This document shows positions 36,616 to 46,868 of a stretch of DNA of 64,000 nt, one piece after another. The notes under the pieces are model-generated. The model saw nothing but the letters and a program-made list of their open reading frames with translations, ran no database searches and was not told the origin of the DNA. Source of the DNA: Marinomonas aquimarina. Lineage in GTDB: Bacteria > Pseudomonadota > Gammaproteobacteria > Pseudomonadales > Marinomonadaceae. The translations under genes and the position numbers were made by a program. The stretch's first letter is position 1, and each line of letters opens with the position of its first letter. Where the stretch lies: positions 186,001 to 250,000 of the forward strand of contig NZ_FLOC01000002.1 in NCBI RefSeq assembly GCF_900089755.1, in the 5' to 3' direction.

Positions 36616-38877
36616 TTAGCAACCGACAGTCTCTTTGCGAACCGAAAACGCCAATTCGTCTTTTTCTTCATCCAAAGAGACGGATACCACGCCACCTTCC
36701 GTCAAATCTCCAAACAGTATCATATTCGCCAATGGTTTCTTCAAGTGCTCCTGAATCACGCGCGCCATAGGACGTGCCCCCATTTGACGGTCATAACCCT
36801 TATGAGCCAACCAACCGCGAGCAGTATCACTCACTTCAATCATGACTCCCTTAGCATCCAACTGCGCTTGCAGCTCAACCAAGAATTTATCCACGACATT
36901 GAAGATCACCTGTTCGTCCAATTGCTTAAACTGAATCACTGCATCAAGACGGTTACGGAATTCCGGTGTGAACGTCTTATTAATGACCTCCATACCATCG
37001 GTAGAATTATCCTGTAGCGAGAAACCAATCGAACGCTTAGCCAACACATCAGCACCGGCATTAGACGTCATAATCAAAATCACGTTGCGGAAATCCGCTT
37101 TACGGCCATTGTTATCAGTCAAGGTACCGTGGTCCATCACTTGCAACAGCAAGTTAAAGACTTCGGGGTGAGCTTTCTCAATCTCATCCAACAACACCAC
37201 ACTGTGTGGATTCTTCGTTACCGCCTCGGTTAGCAAACCGCCCTGATCAAAACCCACATAACCTGGTGGCGCACCAATCAAGCGCGACACGGCGTGACGC
37301 TCCATGTACTCAGACATATCAAAGCGAATCAGCTCAAGGCCAAGAATTTTCGCCAACTGGCGCGTCACCTCAGTCTTACCAACCCCGGTCGGACCAGACA
37401 TTAAAAAAGAACCAATCGGTTTCTGTTCGGCTTTCAGGCCAGCACGAGAAAGCTTAATGGCATCAGACAAAGACTCAATCGCTTTATCTTGCCCAAACAC
37501 CACCATCTTCAAGTTGCGCTCTAGGTTACCCAGTACCTTACGATCATCCGAGCTAGCAGCTTTCACTGGCACACGGGCGATCTTAGACACGATTTCTTCA
37601 ATGTCTTCCACGGTAATGGTTTCTTTACGACTGTCTTCAGGCTGCAAGCGCTGATAAGCCCCTGCTTCGTCCACCACATCAATGGCCTTATCCGGCATAT
37701 GACGATCCGGTACATAGCGCTGTGCGAGCTCTGAGGCCGCCTTCAAGGCCGCGTCCTCGTACTTCACCTTGTGGTGTTCCTCGAACGAACCGATAATACC
37801 TTTTAGAATTTCGTAGGTGTCATCCACGCTCGGCTCGTTAACATCGATTTTTTGGAAGCGACGGGCCAAAGCATGATCTTTTTCAAAGATGCCACGAAAC
37901 TCTTGGAAGGTGGTCGAGCCAATGCAACGCAACTGACCTGAACTTAACGCAGGCTTCAATAAATTCGATGCATCCATCACCCCACCAGACGCTGCACCGG
38001 CACCAATAATGGTGTGGATTTCATCGATGAATAAAATCGCATTCGGCAGTTTTTTCAACTCACCTAGCAAGTGTTTAAGACGTTTCTCAAAATCACCGCG
38101 ATATTTAGTACCCGCCAGTAACGCCCCCAGATCCAACGAATAAACGATGCCATCGGCAATCACATCCGGCACTTCACCATCGACAATGCGTTTTGCTAGG
38201 CCTTCCGCGATGGCTGTTTTACCAACACCGGATTCACCGACCAATAATGGGTTATTTTTGCGACGACGAGACAAGGTCTGAACCACACGTTCTACCTCAT
38301 ATTGGCGTCCAATCAGACGATCAATACGACCCGCTTTGGCCTCTTCGTTTAAGTTAGTAGCGTACTTTTGCAATGGCGCTTTCGCAGTGTCTTCGCCTTC
38401 CTCATCTTCATGCTCAATCGCATCATCTGGTGAAGCACTGCCCAGTTTGGAAATGCCATGCGCCACAAAGTTCACCACATCAATACGAGCCACATTGTGA
38501 CGACGCAGCAGGTAAACCGCCTGACTTTCTTGTTCACTGAAGATGGCGACGAGCACATTCGCACCGGTCACTTCACGTTTACCAGAGGACTGGACGTGGA
38601 ACACGGCACGCTGTAGCACTCGCTGGAAGCCCAACGTAGGCTGCACTTCACGCTCTTGATCGTTTTCTGGGATAAGGGGCGTTGTGCTGTCTACGAACTC
38701 TTCTAACTCCTTGCTCAAGATTTCTAATGTTACTCCGCACGCTTCAAGCACTTTTGCTGCGGCCGCATTGTCAATCAAAGCCAATAAAAGGTGCTCAACG
38801 GTCATGAATTCATGACGCTTATCACGAGCGGCTTTGAAAGCATTATTCAAGGTTTGTTCTAGTTCTTTGTCTAGCAT
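36616..38877 (-). CDS. clpA: ATP-dependent Clp protease ATP-binding subunit ClpA
   Basis: Hsp100 unfoldase that feeds substrates to ClpP. The 753-residue protein has the N-terminal double Clp repeat (1-145), AAA module 1 with [14 protein letters not shown] (about 212) and [18 protein letters not shown], and AAA module 2 with [14 protein letters not shown] (about 493) and [15 protein letters not shown]. The IGL-type ClpP loop lies near [13 protein letters not shown]. It is downstream of clpS on the same strand, 20 nt apart. Confidence 0.96.
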   Translation of the reverse strand: MLDKELEQTLNNAFKAARDKRHEFMTVEHLLLALIDNAAAAKVLEACGVTLEILSKELEEFVDSTTPLIPENDQEREVQPTLGFQRVLQRAVFHVQSSGKREVTGANVLVAIFSEQESQAVYLLRRHNVARIDVVNFVAHGISKLGSASPDDAIEHEDEEGEDTAKAPLQKYATNLNEEAKAGRIDRLIGRQYEVERVVQTLSRRRKNNPLLVGESGVGKTAIAEGLAKRIVDGEVPDVIADGIVYSLDLGALLAGTKYRGDFEKRLKHLLGELKKLPNAILFIDEIHTIIGAGAASGGVMDASNLLKPALSSGQLRCIGSTTFQEFRGIFEKDHALARRFQKIDVNEPSVDDTYEILKGIIGSFEEHHKVKYEDAALKAASELAQRYVPDRHMPDKAIDVVDEAGAYQRLQPEDSRKETITVEDIEEIVSKIARVPVKAASSDDRKVLGNLERNLKMVVFGQDKAIESLSDAIKLSRAGLKAEQKPIGSFLMSGPTGVGKTEVTRQLAKILGLELIRFDMSEYMERHAVSRLIGAPPGYVGFDQGGLLTEAVTKNPHSVVLLDEIEKAHPEVFNLLLQVMDHGTLTDNNGRKADFRNVILIMTSNAGADVLAKRSIGFSLQDNSTDGMEVINKTFTPEFRNRLDAVIQFKQLDEQVIFNVVDKFLVELQAQLDAKGVMIEVSDTARGWLAHKGYDRQMGARPMARVIQEHLKKPLANMILFGDLTEGGVVSVSLDEEKDELAFSVRKETVGC

Positions 38878-38897
38878 CGCTTATCCCTCACTATAAA

Positions 38898-39245
38898 TCA
38901 GTCAACCCTTTGCAGGTCGCACATTAGGGGGTGCTCGTTTTGCTCTGAAAACTGCTGCACCATAGCTACTTTGGTTTCCGCTATACCGTAGGGGTAAATA
39001 CCACAGATACCTTTACCCTTGGTATGAACTTCCATCATTACATGCTGAGCTTTCTCGGCATCCATATTAAAAAAGCGTTGGAGAACAAACACGACAAAAT
39101 CCATTGGCGTGTAATCATCATTAAAGAGCACCACCTGATACATAGACGGTGGTTTAAGTTCAGTTTCATCTGGTGCAATCGCAACCGATGAGTGACCGTT
39201 TTCATCGTCCTCTAAATTTAGACTAATTTGCTTCGATGCAAACAT
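38898..39245 (-). CDS. clpS: ATP-dependent Clp protease adaptor ClpS
   Basis: Adaptor that delivers N-degron substrates to ClpA. Motifs: [20 protein letters not shown] with the conserved Asp pair, and [21 protein letters not shown] choose the ATG at 39245 (115 residues; GAGG 6 nt upstream) over a TTG at 39257. With aat it completes the N-end-rule branch for Leu/Phe in this window. Confidence 0.94.
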   Translation of the reverse strand: MFASKQISLNLEDDENGHSSVAIAPDETELKPPSMYQVVLFNDDYTPMDFVVFVLQRFFNMDAEKAQHVMMEVHTKGKGICGIYPYGIAETKVAMVQQFSEQNEHPLMCDLQRVD

Positions 39246-39516
39246 CTCGGACCTCAAACACTACAAATATTCACGTTAATACGTATTTTCTCAATCCCTG
39301 ACTCACCAGAAAGTGGAAAACAATAAGAAATTTTACAAATCCACAATAGAGTTCTACTCTCAACTACATGCGGTCAAAAGTTAGACAGTTCAACCCTTGT
39401 GCCTTTGTCGCCAGAGTTTAACAGATCTTTGATCTCATAGATTGCACCGAATTCATCATCAGCGTTTATTTGCGGTTCGGCTAATCGAGCCAGTAAGAGT
39501 ATTTAAGGAGTGACTC

Positions 39517-39762
39517 ATGCATCGTGGATCCGTTAAATGGTTTAACAACGCAAAAGGCTACGGCTTTATCGTGTCTGACAGTTTCGAAGAGGATTTGTTC
39601 ATCCACTATTCAGCGATCAACGTGGAAGGTTACAAAACGCTCAAAGCAGGTCAACCGGTGACCTTTGATGTCACACCAGGCAAACGTGGACTTCATGCGA
39701 TTGAAATTACCCCGGTCGCCACCAACAACACAAGTGAGCCAAACGATACCGAATCCGCTTAA
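39517..39762 (+). CDS. cspD: Cold-shock-like protein CspD
   Basis: An 81-residue cold-shock domain protein with RNP1 KGYGFIVSD and RNP2 DLFIHYSAI. Position next to clpS, divergently transcribed, and the C-terminal extension (about residues 67-81) point to CspD, a replication inhibitor of stationary phase, rather than a CspA-type paralogue. A GGAG ribosome site precedes the ATG. Confidence 0.88.
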   Translation: MHRGSVKWFNNAKGYGFIVSDSFEEDLFIHYSAINVEGYKTLKAGQPVTFDVTPGKRGLHAIEITPVATNNTSEPNDTESA

Positions 39763-39872
39763 TTAGCTGCAACGACGATTGCCACAACATTGTTCGGGCA
39801 CCTTTGGTATGATGCGCCATATCAGAGGTGCTTTCTAGCATCCAAAACTTATCGTTTTGAAGACGCTCTATC

Positions 39873-40577
39873 ATGCTACTGCTATTAAATAAACCGTTCC
39901 AAGTACTCAGCCAATTCTCAGCCGATGGCGATAAAGACACCCTAGCAAGCTACATCAATGTCCCTAATGTCTACCCTGCTGGTCGCTTAGATTATGACTC
40001 AGAGGGCCTGTTATTACTGACCGACCAAGGCGCCCTGCAGCACCTTATTGCCTCGCCTAAATTCAAAATGCCGAAAACCTACTGGGTCCAAGTAGAAGGC
40101 GACATTAGCGAGCAAGCTATTCAGGCTTTAGCTCAGGGGGTAGAATTGAAAGATGGTATGACCAAGCCCGCTCAATGCCGTCGTATGGATACACCTGATG
40201 TTTGGGACCGCGTGCCACCGATTCGCGAACGATCCAATATCCCCACCAGCTGGATCGAACTCACCATCAGTGAAGGTAAAAACCGTCAGGTACGCCGCAT
40301 GACCGCTCACGTTGGCTACCCAACGTTACGCTTGATTCGTGCCGCGATTGGCCCGTACAGCATTGAAAATGTGCCCGTTGGCACACATATTCAAGTAGAC
40401 CTTACCGATACATTAGCGCAGCAGGTACAACATTTTGAACGAGAAAAAGCGCGCAAGTCTGCCTCACCTAACCGTCGCCGCTCTAGTCACGGACAAGCAG
40501 CGCTACCTCATGGTAAAAGAAATGCAAGACGGTCAGATCGTGCTCAATCAGCCAGCCGGGCACGTGGAAAACGGTGA
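39873..40577 (+). CDS. rluE: 23S rRNA pseudouridine(2457) synthase RluE with extra basic tail
   Basis: Pseudouridine synthase without S4 domain, expected to modify U2457 of 23S rRNA. The core has LLLLNKPFQVLSQF, the catalytic AGRLDYDSEG (Asp40), VPPIRERSNIPTSWIELTI and NRQVRRMTAHVGYPTLRLIRAA, closely following E. coli RluE. The last 47 residues are an Arg/Ser/Lys-rich tail absent from the E. coli protein; this tail lies entirely in the 143-nt overlap with the nudJ-like gene. First gene of rluE-nudJ-mnmA-hflD. Confidence 0.92.
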   Translation: MLLLLNKPFQVLSQFSADGDKDTLASYINVPNVYPAGRLDYDSEGLLLLTDQGALQHLIASPKFKMPKTYWVQVEGDISEQAIQALAQGVELKDGMTKPAQCRRMDTPDVWDRVPPIRERSNIPTSWIELTISEGKNRQVRRMTAHVGYPTLRLIRAAIGPYSIENVPVGTHIQVDLTDTLAQQVQHFEREKARKSASPNRRRSSHGQAALPHGKRNARRSDRAQSASRARGKR

Positions 40578-40899
40578 AACGATCGAACAAGCAGTGATGC
40601 GTGAAACCCTTGAGGAGTCTGGCTGGCAAGTTACCCCAGAAGCGATTTTGGGCATCTATGCGTTTACACCTTTTGCCGGTGCGGACACCTATCATCGAAT
40701 CTGTGTTATTTGTCGACCAGAGCAGCTAGTAACGCAGGCGCTAGACCCTGACATCTTATCTGCAGACTGGTTCAGCCGCGCAGAAATTGAAGCACTGCCA
40801 CAACGCAGCCCATTAATCATGCAATGCATTCAAGACTATGAGAATGGTCAAAGACATGACATCAACATGATTAACAATCACCATATCAAGGTGAATTGA
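40435..40899 (+). CDS. nudJ: NUDIX hydrolase, NudJ-like
   Basis: A 154-residue pyrophosphohydrolase; NudJ acts on thiamine pyrophosphate precursors and nucleotides. The Nudix box is GHVENGETIEQAVMRETLEE plus SG (about 43-64), with the REx2EE catalytic core intact. The likely start is TTG at 40435, because the conserved LPHLTVAALVTD strand begins about 9 codons later and no other start fits; even without the first codons the overlap with rluE exceeds 110 nt. It precedes mnmA as in E. coli (reverse order of purB-hflD-mnmA-nudJ-rluE). Confidence 0.88.
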   Translation: MNEKKRASLPHLTVAALVTDKQRYLMVKEMQDGQIVLNQPAGHVENGETIEQAVMRETLEESGWQVTPEAILGIYAFTPFAGADTYHRICVICRPEQLVTQALDPDILSADWFSRAEIEALPQRSPLIMQCIQDYENGQRHDINMINNHHIKVN

Positions 40900-40984
40900 A
40901 GACCTAGGCAGCGCCTTCGGCTACAATACGCCCTTACATTCTAATGACGGACCTTTACCCCGTTTACACTATTAGAGAGCTATC

Positions 40985-42094
40985 ATGAGTCAAGAAAACC
41001 CCAACGCATCAATCAAAGTCATCGTAGGCATGTCCGGCGGTGTGGATTCATCTGTTTCCGCCCTACTTCTGCAACAACAAGGCTACCAAGTGGAAGGCCT
41101 GTTTATGAAGAACTGGGACGAAGACGACGGTACCGAATACTGCACGGCAAAAGAAGATTTGGCAGATGCTCAAGCGGTTTGTGACAAACTCGGCATTCAC
41201 CTGCACACAGCAAACTTCGCTGCGGAATACTGGGACAATGTGTTTGAACATTTCCTTGAAGAATACAAAGCCGGCCGTACACCGAACCCAGACATTCTTT
41301 GCAACAAAGAAATTAAATTCAAAGCCTTCCTAGAATACGCTTTAGAGTTGGGCGCAGACTATATCGCTACCGGTCACTACGTGCGCCGCGGTGAAATCGA
41401 TGGCGAACCTGTTTTATTGAAAGGTTTGGACAATAATAAAGACCAAAGCTACTTCCTGTACGCCGTCGGCAAGGACGAAATCGGCCGCACCTTCTTCCCT
41501 GTAGGCGAACTGGAAAAACCAGAAGTACGCCGTTTGGCTGAAGAGTTCGACCTCATCACCCACAACAAAAAAGACAGCACCGGCATCTGTTTTATCGGTG
41601 AGCGTCGCTTTAAAGATTTCCTTGAACAGTACCTACCCGCTCAGCCTGGCAATATCGAAACCTTGGAAGGCGACATCATTGGCAAGCACCACGGCCTGAT
41701 GTACCACACTATTGGTCAGCGCCAAGGCTTGGGCATTGGTGGCCTATCAAAATACCCAGATGAGCCTTGGTATGTGGTGGAAAAAGACTTGCAGCGCAAT
41801 GTACTGGTTGTCACACAAGGGGGCCAGCACGAGTCCTTGTATAAAACACACCTAATTGCCGACAACTTTGATTGGGTTGCACGCGAAAAACCGGCCATGC
41901 CGCTCACTTGCATGGCGAAGTGTCGCTACCGCCAACCGGATCAAGAATGCACCATTTCAGAATTGGCCGATGGTCGTGTCGAAGTGAGTTTCAAGGAGCC
42001 GCAACGCGCCATCACACCAGGACAATCCGTGGTGTTCTATCTTGGTGAGCACTGCCTCGGCGGCGGCATTATCAACGTTGCTTTCAACAAGTAA
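40985..42094 (+). CDS. mnmA: tRNA-specific 2-thiouridylase MnmA
   Basis: Makes 2-thiouridine at wobble position 34 of Lys, Glu and Gln tRNAs, using sulfur from TusE. The 369-residue protein has the PP-loop [15 protein letters not shown], the catalytic Cys106 (ILCNKEIKF) and Cys202 ([11 protein letters not shown]), and [11 protein letters not shown]. Full family length. Its sulfur donors tusDCBE are encoded at 25.2-26.6 kb. Confidence 0.97.
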   Translation: MSQENPNASIKVIVGMSGGVDSSVSALLLQQQGYQVEGLFMKNWDEDDGTEYCTAKEDLADAQAVCDKLGIHLHTANFAAEYWDNVFEHFLEEYKAGRTPNPDILCNKEIKFKAFLEYALELGADYIATGHYVRRGEIDGEPVLLKGLDNNKDQSYFLYAVGKDEIGRTFFPVGELEKPEVRRLAEEFDLITHNKKDSTGICFIGERRFKDFLEQYLPAQPGNIETLEGDIIGKHHGLMYHTIGQRQGLGIGGLSKYPDEPWYVVEKDLQRNVLVVTQGGQHESLYKTHLIADNFDWVAREKPAMPLTCMAKCRYRQPDQECTISELADGRVEVSFKEPQRAITPGQSVVFYLGEHCLGGGIINVAFNK

Positions 42095-42118
42095 CCCATG
42101 GTCTGAGCGGAGAATACT

Positions 42119-42748
42119 ATGCAGCATGATGCAAGAGAACAAGCCATTGCCTTAGCCGCGATCTTTCAGGCCGCCGAACTGGTCGCTAACTTAGCGCGCA
42201 AAGGCACTCTGGACACGGAATACGCCAAACCTTTGCTGGATAGCATATTGGTGATTAACGCCAGCAGCACTGAAGACATCTACGGTGGACAGTTTGAATG
42301 CCAAGGCAATCTTGCTCTCGGCCGCCGGATTGCCAAGGAAGTAATGGGCAAAGGCCGTGACGCGGTTAACCCTGACACCATTCGCTACGCCCTGAGCATG
42401 ATTCACCTGGAATCCAAGCTCCACAAAGAGCCTGAGATGCTGTCCGCCATTGGCCAACGCCTTGGCCAGCTTGAGCGTCAGCTTGAGCATTATGACGACG
42501 TCATGCACGAGAACGTGGTAGCAGGCATTTCCGGCATGTATCAAGACACCTTAAGCAAACTACCATTTCGCATTCAGGTACATGGCGACAGCCGCTTCTT
42601 GCAGCAACCTCAAATTGCCCATCAAGTGCGCGCCATTCTAATGACAGGCATTCGTGCCGCCATGCTATGGCGTCAAGTCGGCGGTAAACGCTGGCATTTG
42701 ATATTCAAGCGTAAAGTACTGATGAAGCAGCTCGAAGGCCGCTTTTAA
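42119..42748 (+). CDS. hflD: HflD family protein
   Basis: Membrane-associated all-helical protein of 209 residues, identified by QAIALAAIFQAAELVANLA at the N terminus and IRAAMLWRQVGGKRWHLIF at the C terminus. In E. coli HflD binds the phage lambda CII protein; its cellular role is unclear. It starts 24 nt after mnmA, the standard order. Confidence 0.92.
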   Translation: MQHDAREQAIALAAIFQAAELVANLARKGTLDTEYAKPLLDSILVINASSTEDIYGGQFECQGNLALGRRIAKEVMGKGRDAVNPDTIRYALSMIHLESKLHKEPEMLSAIGQRLGQLERQLEHYDDVMHENVVAGISGMYQDTLSKLPFRIQVHGDSRFLQQPQIAHQVRAILMTGIRAAMLWRQVGGKRWHLIFKRKVLMKQLEGRF

Positions 42749-42991
42749 CCCCTCTTTTCTGGCAAAGCAAGGCGGCAAATCAACATTGCCTTCTTGCTTT
42801 TCCCCCTCTACATTCATGACAATCATTCAGATCAATCTTGACTATATTCGAGGTCAATATTTCTCTACCCCCTTATTGAGGTAGTATATTGACCAAAATT
42901 TTAATCAAATGCGATTTGATTACTGAGAATGGCGGCCAAAAGTCACCTTCTATCCAAGCGGCTAACTTAGCCAGAATGTTAGGGGAATTAC
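42749..42991 (+). promoter_or_regulatory. icd upstream region with two perfect inverted repeats
   Basis: GGTCAATAT (42852-42860) and ATATTGACC (42886-42894) are perfect 9-bp complements 25 nt apart. Right after them, TAATCAAAT (42902-42910) and ATTTGATTA (42914-42922) form another perfect 9-bp palindrome around GCG. Both lie within 140 nt of the icd start codon and look like operators. GGGG precedes the ATG. Confidence 0.6.
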
Positions 42992-45211
42992 ATGTCAAAA
43001 CAAACGATTTACTACACGTTGACAGACGAAGCACCAGCACTAGCAACGGCTTCACTTCTGCCAATCTTTAGTTCATTTGCGAAAGAAGCAGACATCGAGC
43101 TAAAACTTACGGATATTTCATTAGCAGGCCGTATCCTTGCAGCTTTCTCTGATCGCCTTCCTGAAGAGCAACGCGTAGAAGATGGTCTTTCTTTCCTTGG
43201 TGAACTGACTGCAGACCCAAGCGCCAACTTCATCAAGCTGCCAAACATCTCAGCATCTATCCCTCAGCTAAACGCAGCCATCAAAGAACTTCAAAGCCAA
43301 GGCTACGATGTTCCTAGCTACCCAGAAACAGCTGAAACAGAAGAAGACAAAGAAGTACAAGCACGTTACGCGAAACTACTAGGTAGCGCAGTAAACCCAG
43401 TACTACGTCAAGGTAACTCTGACCGTCGTGCGCCAGCTGCAGTTAAAGCCTACGCGCGCAAGCACCCGCACTCTATGGGCGAGTGGAAGAAAACATCGCA
43501 GACACACGCTGACTACATGCGTGACGGCGACTTCTTCTCTTCTGAACAATCTGTGACAATGGACAAAGCACAAGACGTGCGCATTGAGTTCGTTGACCAA
43601 GCAGGTAACGTAGAAGTTAAGAAAACCCTACCACTGCTTGAAGGCGAAGTGCTAGACAGCATGAACATGAGCGCTGCTAAGCTACGCCAGTTCTTCGAAG
43701 AGTCTCTACAAGAAGCCAAAGAAGCCGGCATCATGTGGTCACTACACGTAAAAGCAACCATGATGAAGGTGTCTCACCCAATCGTGTTTGGCCATGCGGT
43801 AACAGTTTTCTACAAAGAAGTATGGGATAAATTCGGCGACCTGTTCAAAGAGATCGGTGTTAACCCTAACAACGGTCTAGGCAGCGTTCTAGATAAAATC
43901 AAAGTACTACCACAGTCTCAGCAAGACGAGATCCTAGAAGCGATCCACGATTGTTACGAGCACCGCCCAGAAATTGCCATGGTAGACTCTGTCCGCGGTA
44001 TCACTAACCTACACGTCCCTTCTGACGTTATCGTCGATGCTTCTATGCCTGCGATGATTCGTAGCTCAGGTAAGATGTGGGGCCGTGACGGCAAGACTAA
44101 AGACACTAAAGCAGTGATGCCAGAGTCTACTTACGCACGAATTTACCAAGAAGTGATCAACTTCTGTAAAACAAACGGTGCATTCGATCCAACCACTATG
44201 GGCACAGTACCAAACGTTGGTTTGATGGCACAAAAAGCAGAAGAATACGGCTCTCACGACAAAACATTTGAAGCGAAAACTGACGGCGTGATGCGCGTTG
44301 TTGATGCAGCGGGCAACGTTCTAATGCAACACGACGTTGAAGCTGGTGATATCTGGCGTGCATGTCAAACTAAAGATGCAGCCATCAAAGACTGGGTGAA
44401 ACTAGGTGTGACGCGTGCGCGCAACTCAAACACACCAGCTGTATTCTGGTTGGACGAAGAGCGTGCTCACGACAACGAACTACGCAAGAAAGTTGAGCTT
44501 TACCTACAAGACCACGATCTTGAAGGCCTAGACATCCGCATCATGTCTTACAACGAAGCGATCCGTTTCTCTATGGAACGCATCATTCGCGGCCAAGACA
44601 CCATCTCGGTAACAGGTAACGTACTACGTGACTACCTAACTGACTTGTTCCCAATCATGGAGCTTGGCACGTCTGCGAAAATGCTGTCGATCGTACCTAT
44701 GTTGAATGGCGGTGGCATGTACGAAACAGGTGCGGGTGGTTCTGCACCGAAGCACGTACAGCAGCTACAAGAAGAAAACTACCTACGCTGGGATTCTCTA
44801 GGTGAGTTCCTAGCAACCGCGGTATCTTTCGAAGAACTTGGCATCAAGCAAGGTAACGAGAAAGCCAAAGTCTTAGCAACTTGCCTAGACAAAGCCACTG
44901 GTCACCTATTGGATAACAACAAGTCTCCTTCTCGTAAGATCGGCGACCTCGATAACCGTGGCAGCCACTTCTACCTAGCGATGTACTGGGCGCAAGAGTT
45001 GGCAGCACAGACAGAAGATGCAGAATTGGCGGCAAAATTCGCACCACTAGCAAAAACTCTGACTGAAAACGAAGCGACAATCGTTGCCGAGCTAAACGCT
45101 GTTCAAGGTTCTAGCGCTAACCTAGAAGGTTACTACCACATGAACCTAGAAGAAGTTGCCAAAGTAATGCGCCCAAGCGCAACATTCAATACAGCACTTG
45201 AGTCACTATAA
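42992..45211 (+). CDS. icd: NADP-dependent isocitrate dehydrogenase, monomeric
   Basis: Oxidative decarboxylation of isocitrate to 2-oxoglutarate in the TCA cycle, supplying NADPH. The 739-residue length and motifs ([47 protein letters not shown]) mark the monomeric class rather than the dimeric E. coli type. Codon use is strongly biased with many CTA leucine codons, so it is likely abundant. Monocistronic, with a strong terminator. The literature symbol idh is also used for this class. Confidence 0.96.
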   Translation: MSKQTIYYTLTDEAPALATASLLPIFSSFAKEADIELKLTDISLAGRILAAFSDRLPEEQRVEDGLSFLGELTADPSANFIKLPNISASIPQLNAAIKELQSQGYDVPSYPETAETEEDKEVQARYAKLLGSAVNPVLRQGNSDRRAPAAVKAYARKHPHSMGEWKKTSQTHADYMRDGDFFSSEQSVTMDKAQDVRIEFVDQAGNVEVKKTLPLLEGEVLDSMNMSAAKLRQFFEESLQEAKEAGIMWSLHVKATMMKVSHPIVFGHAVTVFYKEVWDKFGDLFKEIGVNPNNGLGSVLDKIKVLPQSQQDEILEAIHDCYEHRPEIAMVDSVRGITNLHVPSDVIVDASMPAMIRSSGKMWGRDGKTKDTKAVMPESTYARIYQEVINFCKTNGAFDPTTMGTVPNVGLMAQKAEEYGSHDKTFEAKTDGVMRVVDAAGNVLMQHDVEAGDIWRACQTKDAAIKDWVKLGVTRARNSNTPAVFWLDEERAHDNELRKKVELYLQDHDLEGLDIRIMSYNEAIRFSMERIIRGQDTISVTGNVLRDYLTDLFPIMELGTSAKMLSIVPMLNGGGMYETGAGGSAPKHVQQLQEENYLRWDSLGEFLATAVSFEELGIKQGNEKAKVLATCLDKATGHLLDNNKSPSRKIGDLDNRGSHFYLAMYWAQELAAQTEDAELAAKFAPLAKTLTENEATIVAELNAVQGSSANLEGYYHMNLEEVAKVMRPSATFNTALESL

Positions 45212-45242
45212 TCTAGCCTCTTTAAGCTGAATAAAAGCAATC

Positions 45243-45276
45243 AAAAGCCACTCGATGAAAGTCGAGTGGCTTTTTT
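45243..45276 (+). terminator. Intrinsic terminator of icd
   Basis: AAAAGCCACTCGA and TCGAGTGGCTTTT form a 13-bp stem around TGAAAG, followed by T-run. Confidence 0.93.
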
Positions 45277-45320
45277 ATTTCAGCCTTTGCTATGACAAAT
45301 AAACATTATCTAGCGCACAA

Positions 45321-45352
45321 AAAAAGGGAGCCAAAATGATGGCTCCCTTTTC
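45321..45352 (-). terminator. Intrinsic terminator of gbdR
   Basis: AAAAGGGAGCCA and TGGCTCCCTTTT pair around a 6-nt loop; the A-run on the plus strand gives T-run on the minus strand, 29 nt after the gbdR stop codon. Confidence 0.9.
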
Positions 45353-45380
45353 GTTGATAATCGACAACGGTTATCGGATA

Positions 45381-46481
45381 TTACATCGCAATCGAACCAA
45401 AGCTCGGCTCTGAATGTGCATTGTTCAATGCATGCGTAGAGTGCGGCATGTAAACCAAGTTACCCACTCCTTGCTCAGCCGGCGTAATGTTCCCCATCCA
45501 AGCAACTTTACGCTCGTCACGAGGGGAAATACCCAAGTGCTTACGGTAACAGCGGCTAAAGTGTGGCGTAGAAATAAAGCCGCAAGCAGCTGAAATCTCT
45601 ACAATCGACATACTAGACTGCTTCAACAGCTGACGCGCACGATCCAAACGCAAGCGTAGGTAGTAGCGCGATGGCGAGCAGTCTAAGTATTTGTGGAACA
45701 TACGTTCAAGTTGACGACGTGATACATCCACAAATGCCGCCAATTCATCCAGATCAATTGGTTCTTCTAAGTTGTTTTCCATCAATTCAATGACATCGAC
45801 AAGCTTAGGTTTGCAACCACCTTTGTTTAGCTGGCGAAGAGGTACACGCTGCTGATCGAATTCACTACGAATACGATCACAAATAAACATATCAGACACA
45901 GCCCCAGACAGTTTCGCACCATGCTCTCGAGCAATGATGGTTAAGAACATATCCAGTGGCGCGCTTCCGCCTGTAGCAGTAAAGCGTCCTTCGTCCATAG
46001 AGAACAGACGGTTATTACAGCGCACTTTCGGGAAACTTTCCTGCAAAGCAGTCATACATTCCCAGTGAACGCTACAATTGTAACCATCCAACAAACCTGC
46101 ATGTGCAAGTACGTACGCTCCTGTACAGATACTTCCTAGCGTAATTCCTTTACGCGCTCTTTGCTGAAGCCAGCTCACTTGCTTTGATGAAAACGCACGT
46201 GTGATATCTAAACCACCCGCGACAATAATCATATCAAGCTCTGGGCACTCAGCGATTGACGTATCAGCTGACAAACTCAAACCGTCACTGGCCACCACAG
46301 GGTCGCCCGATTCAGAAATCATATGCCAGTTGTACAGCTCTTCTCCGTATAGCTGGTTGGCCATACGTAGGGGTTCTAGAGCGGACGCCAACGCAATCAT
46401 TGTAAAATTATCTAACAGAAGGAAACCCACACGTGTGATTTTCTTTTTGCTAGTCGCTGTAGTAGGGGAAGATGAGACCAT
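45381..46481 (-). CDS. gbdR: GlxA/AraC-family transcriptional regulator GbdR
   Basis: Activator of choline and glycine betaine catabolism in Pseudomonas. The 366-residue protein has an N-terminal DJ-1/PfpI-like domain (about 15-200; RVGFLLLDNFTMIALASALE, GLDITRAFSSKQ, GSICTGAYVLAHAGLLDG) and a C-terminal AraC double helix-turn-helix (about 235-335; LDELAAFVDVSRRQLERMF, then SIVEISAACGFISTPHFSRC). GbdR is named because the gene lies amid gbc and dgc genes and the domain layout matches. Target sites with ACGACA are proposed below. Carnitine or arginine GlxA-type paralogues are alternatives. Confidence 0.85.
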   Translation of the reverse strand: MVSSSPTTATSKKKITRVGFLLLDNFTMIALASALEPLRMANQLYGEELYNWHMISESGDPVVASDGLSLSADTSIAECPELDMIIVAGGLDITRAFSSKQVSWLQQRARKGITLGSICTGAYVLAHAGLLDGYNCSVHWECMTALQESFPKVRCNNRLFSMDEGRFTATGGSAPLDMFLTIIAREHGAKLSGAVSDMFICDRIRSEFDQQRVPLRQLNKGGCKPKLVDVIELMENNLEEPIDLDELAAFVDVSRRQLERMFHKYLDCSPSRYYLRLRLDRARQLLKQSSMSIVEISAACGFISTPHFSRCYRKHLGISPRDERKVAWMGNITPAEQGVGNLVYMPHSTHALNNAHSEPSFGSIAM

Positions 46482-46868
46482 GAAAGTGCCCTCTTATACG
46501 TGATATATAGCGCAAAGCAATTAACAGGCCAATTAAGCTATACACACCATTTTTATTATGACGGACCGACAGTAGCTGTTGGGTGAACGCCTCTTCGCTT
46601 TTGTTTTGTCCCGGGGATCAAAATTGCCCCAAAACGAAACCCGTATATTAATTGACCTTCACGTTATAAATATCACAGCAACGACAACATTAAAACCTTT
46701 TATGACAAAAAACGACAGAGCAATTCTTGACCAAAACGACAAAAAAAGTCGTATTTAGTACCACTAGATCGAGCAAATGTTCTATTTGCGCCATCATCGC
46801 CTTGTTTTGGTGCTGTTTTTAATCAGTTATGCACCAGAAAAGACCAATCGTGGCATTTTCCACTAAGA
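46482..46868 (-). promoter_or_regulatory. gbdR upstream region with ACGACA repeats
   Basis: A 387-nt gap between the exonuclease gene and gbdR. ACGACA occurs at 46681-46686, 46712-46717 and 46736-46741, and the last one makes a perfect inverted repeat with GTCGT at 46748-46752 across seven A. These look like AraC-type half-sites and suggest autoregulation. No small gene was seen. Confidence 0.5.

Noticed and set aside
42889..43071. Short frame overlapping the icd start
   Set aside because: It runs through the operator palindromes and into icd in another frame; no ribosome site of its own.
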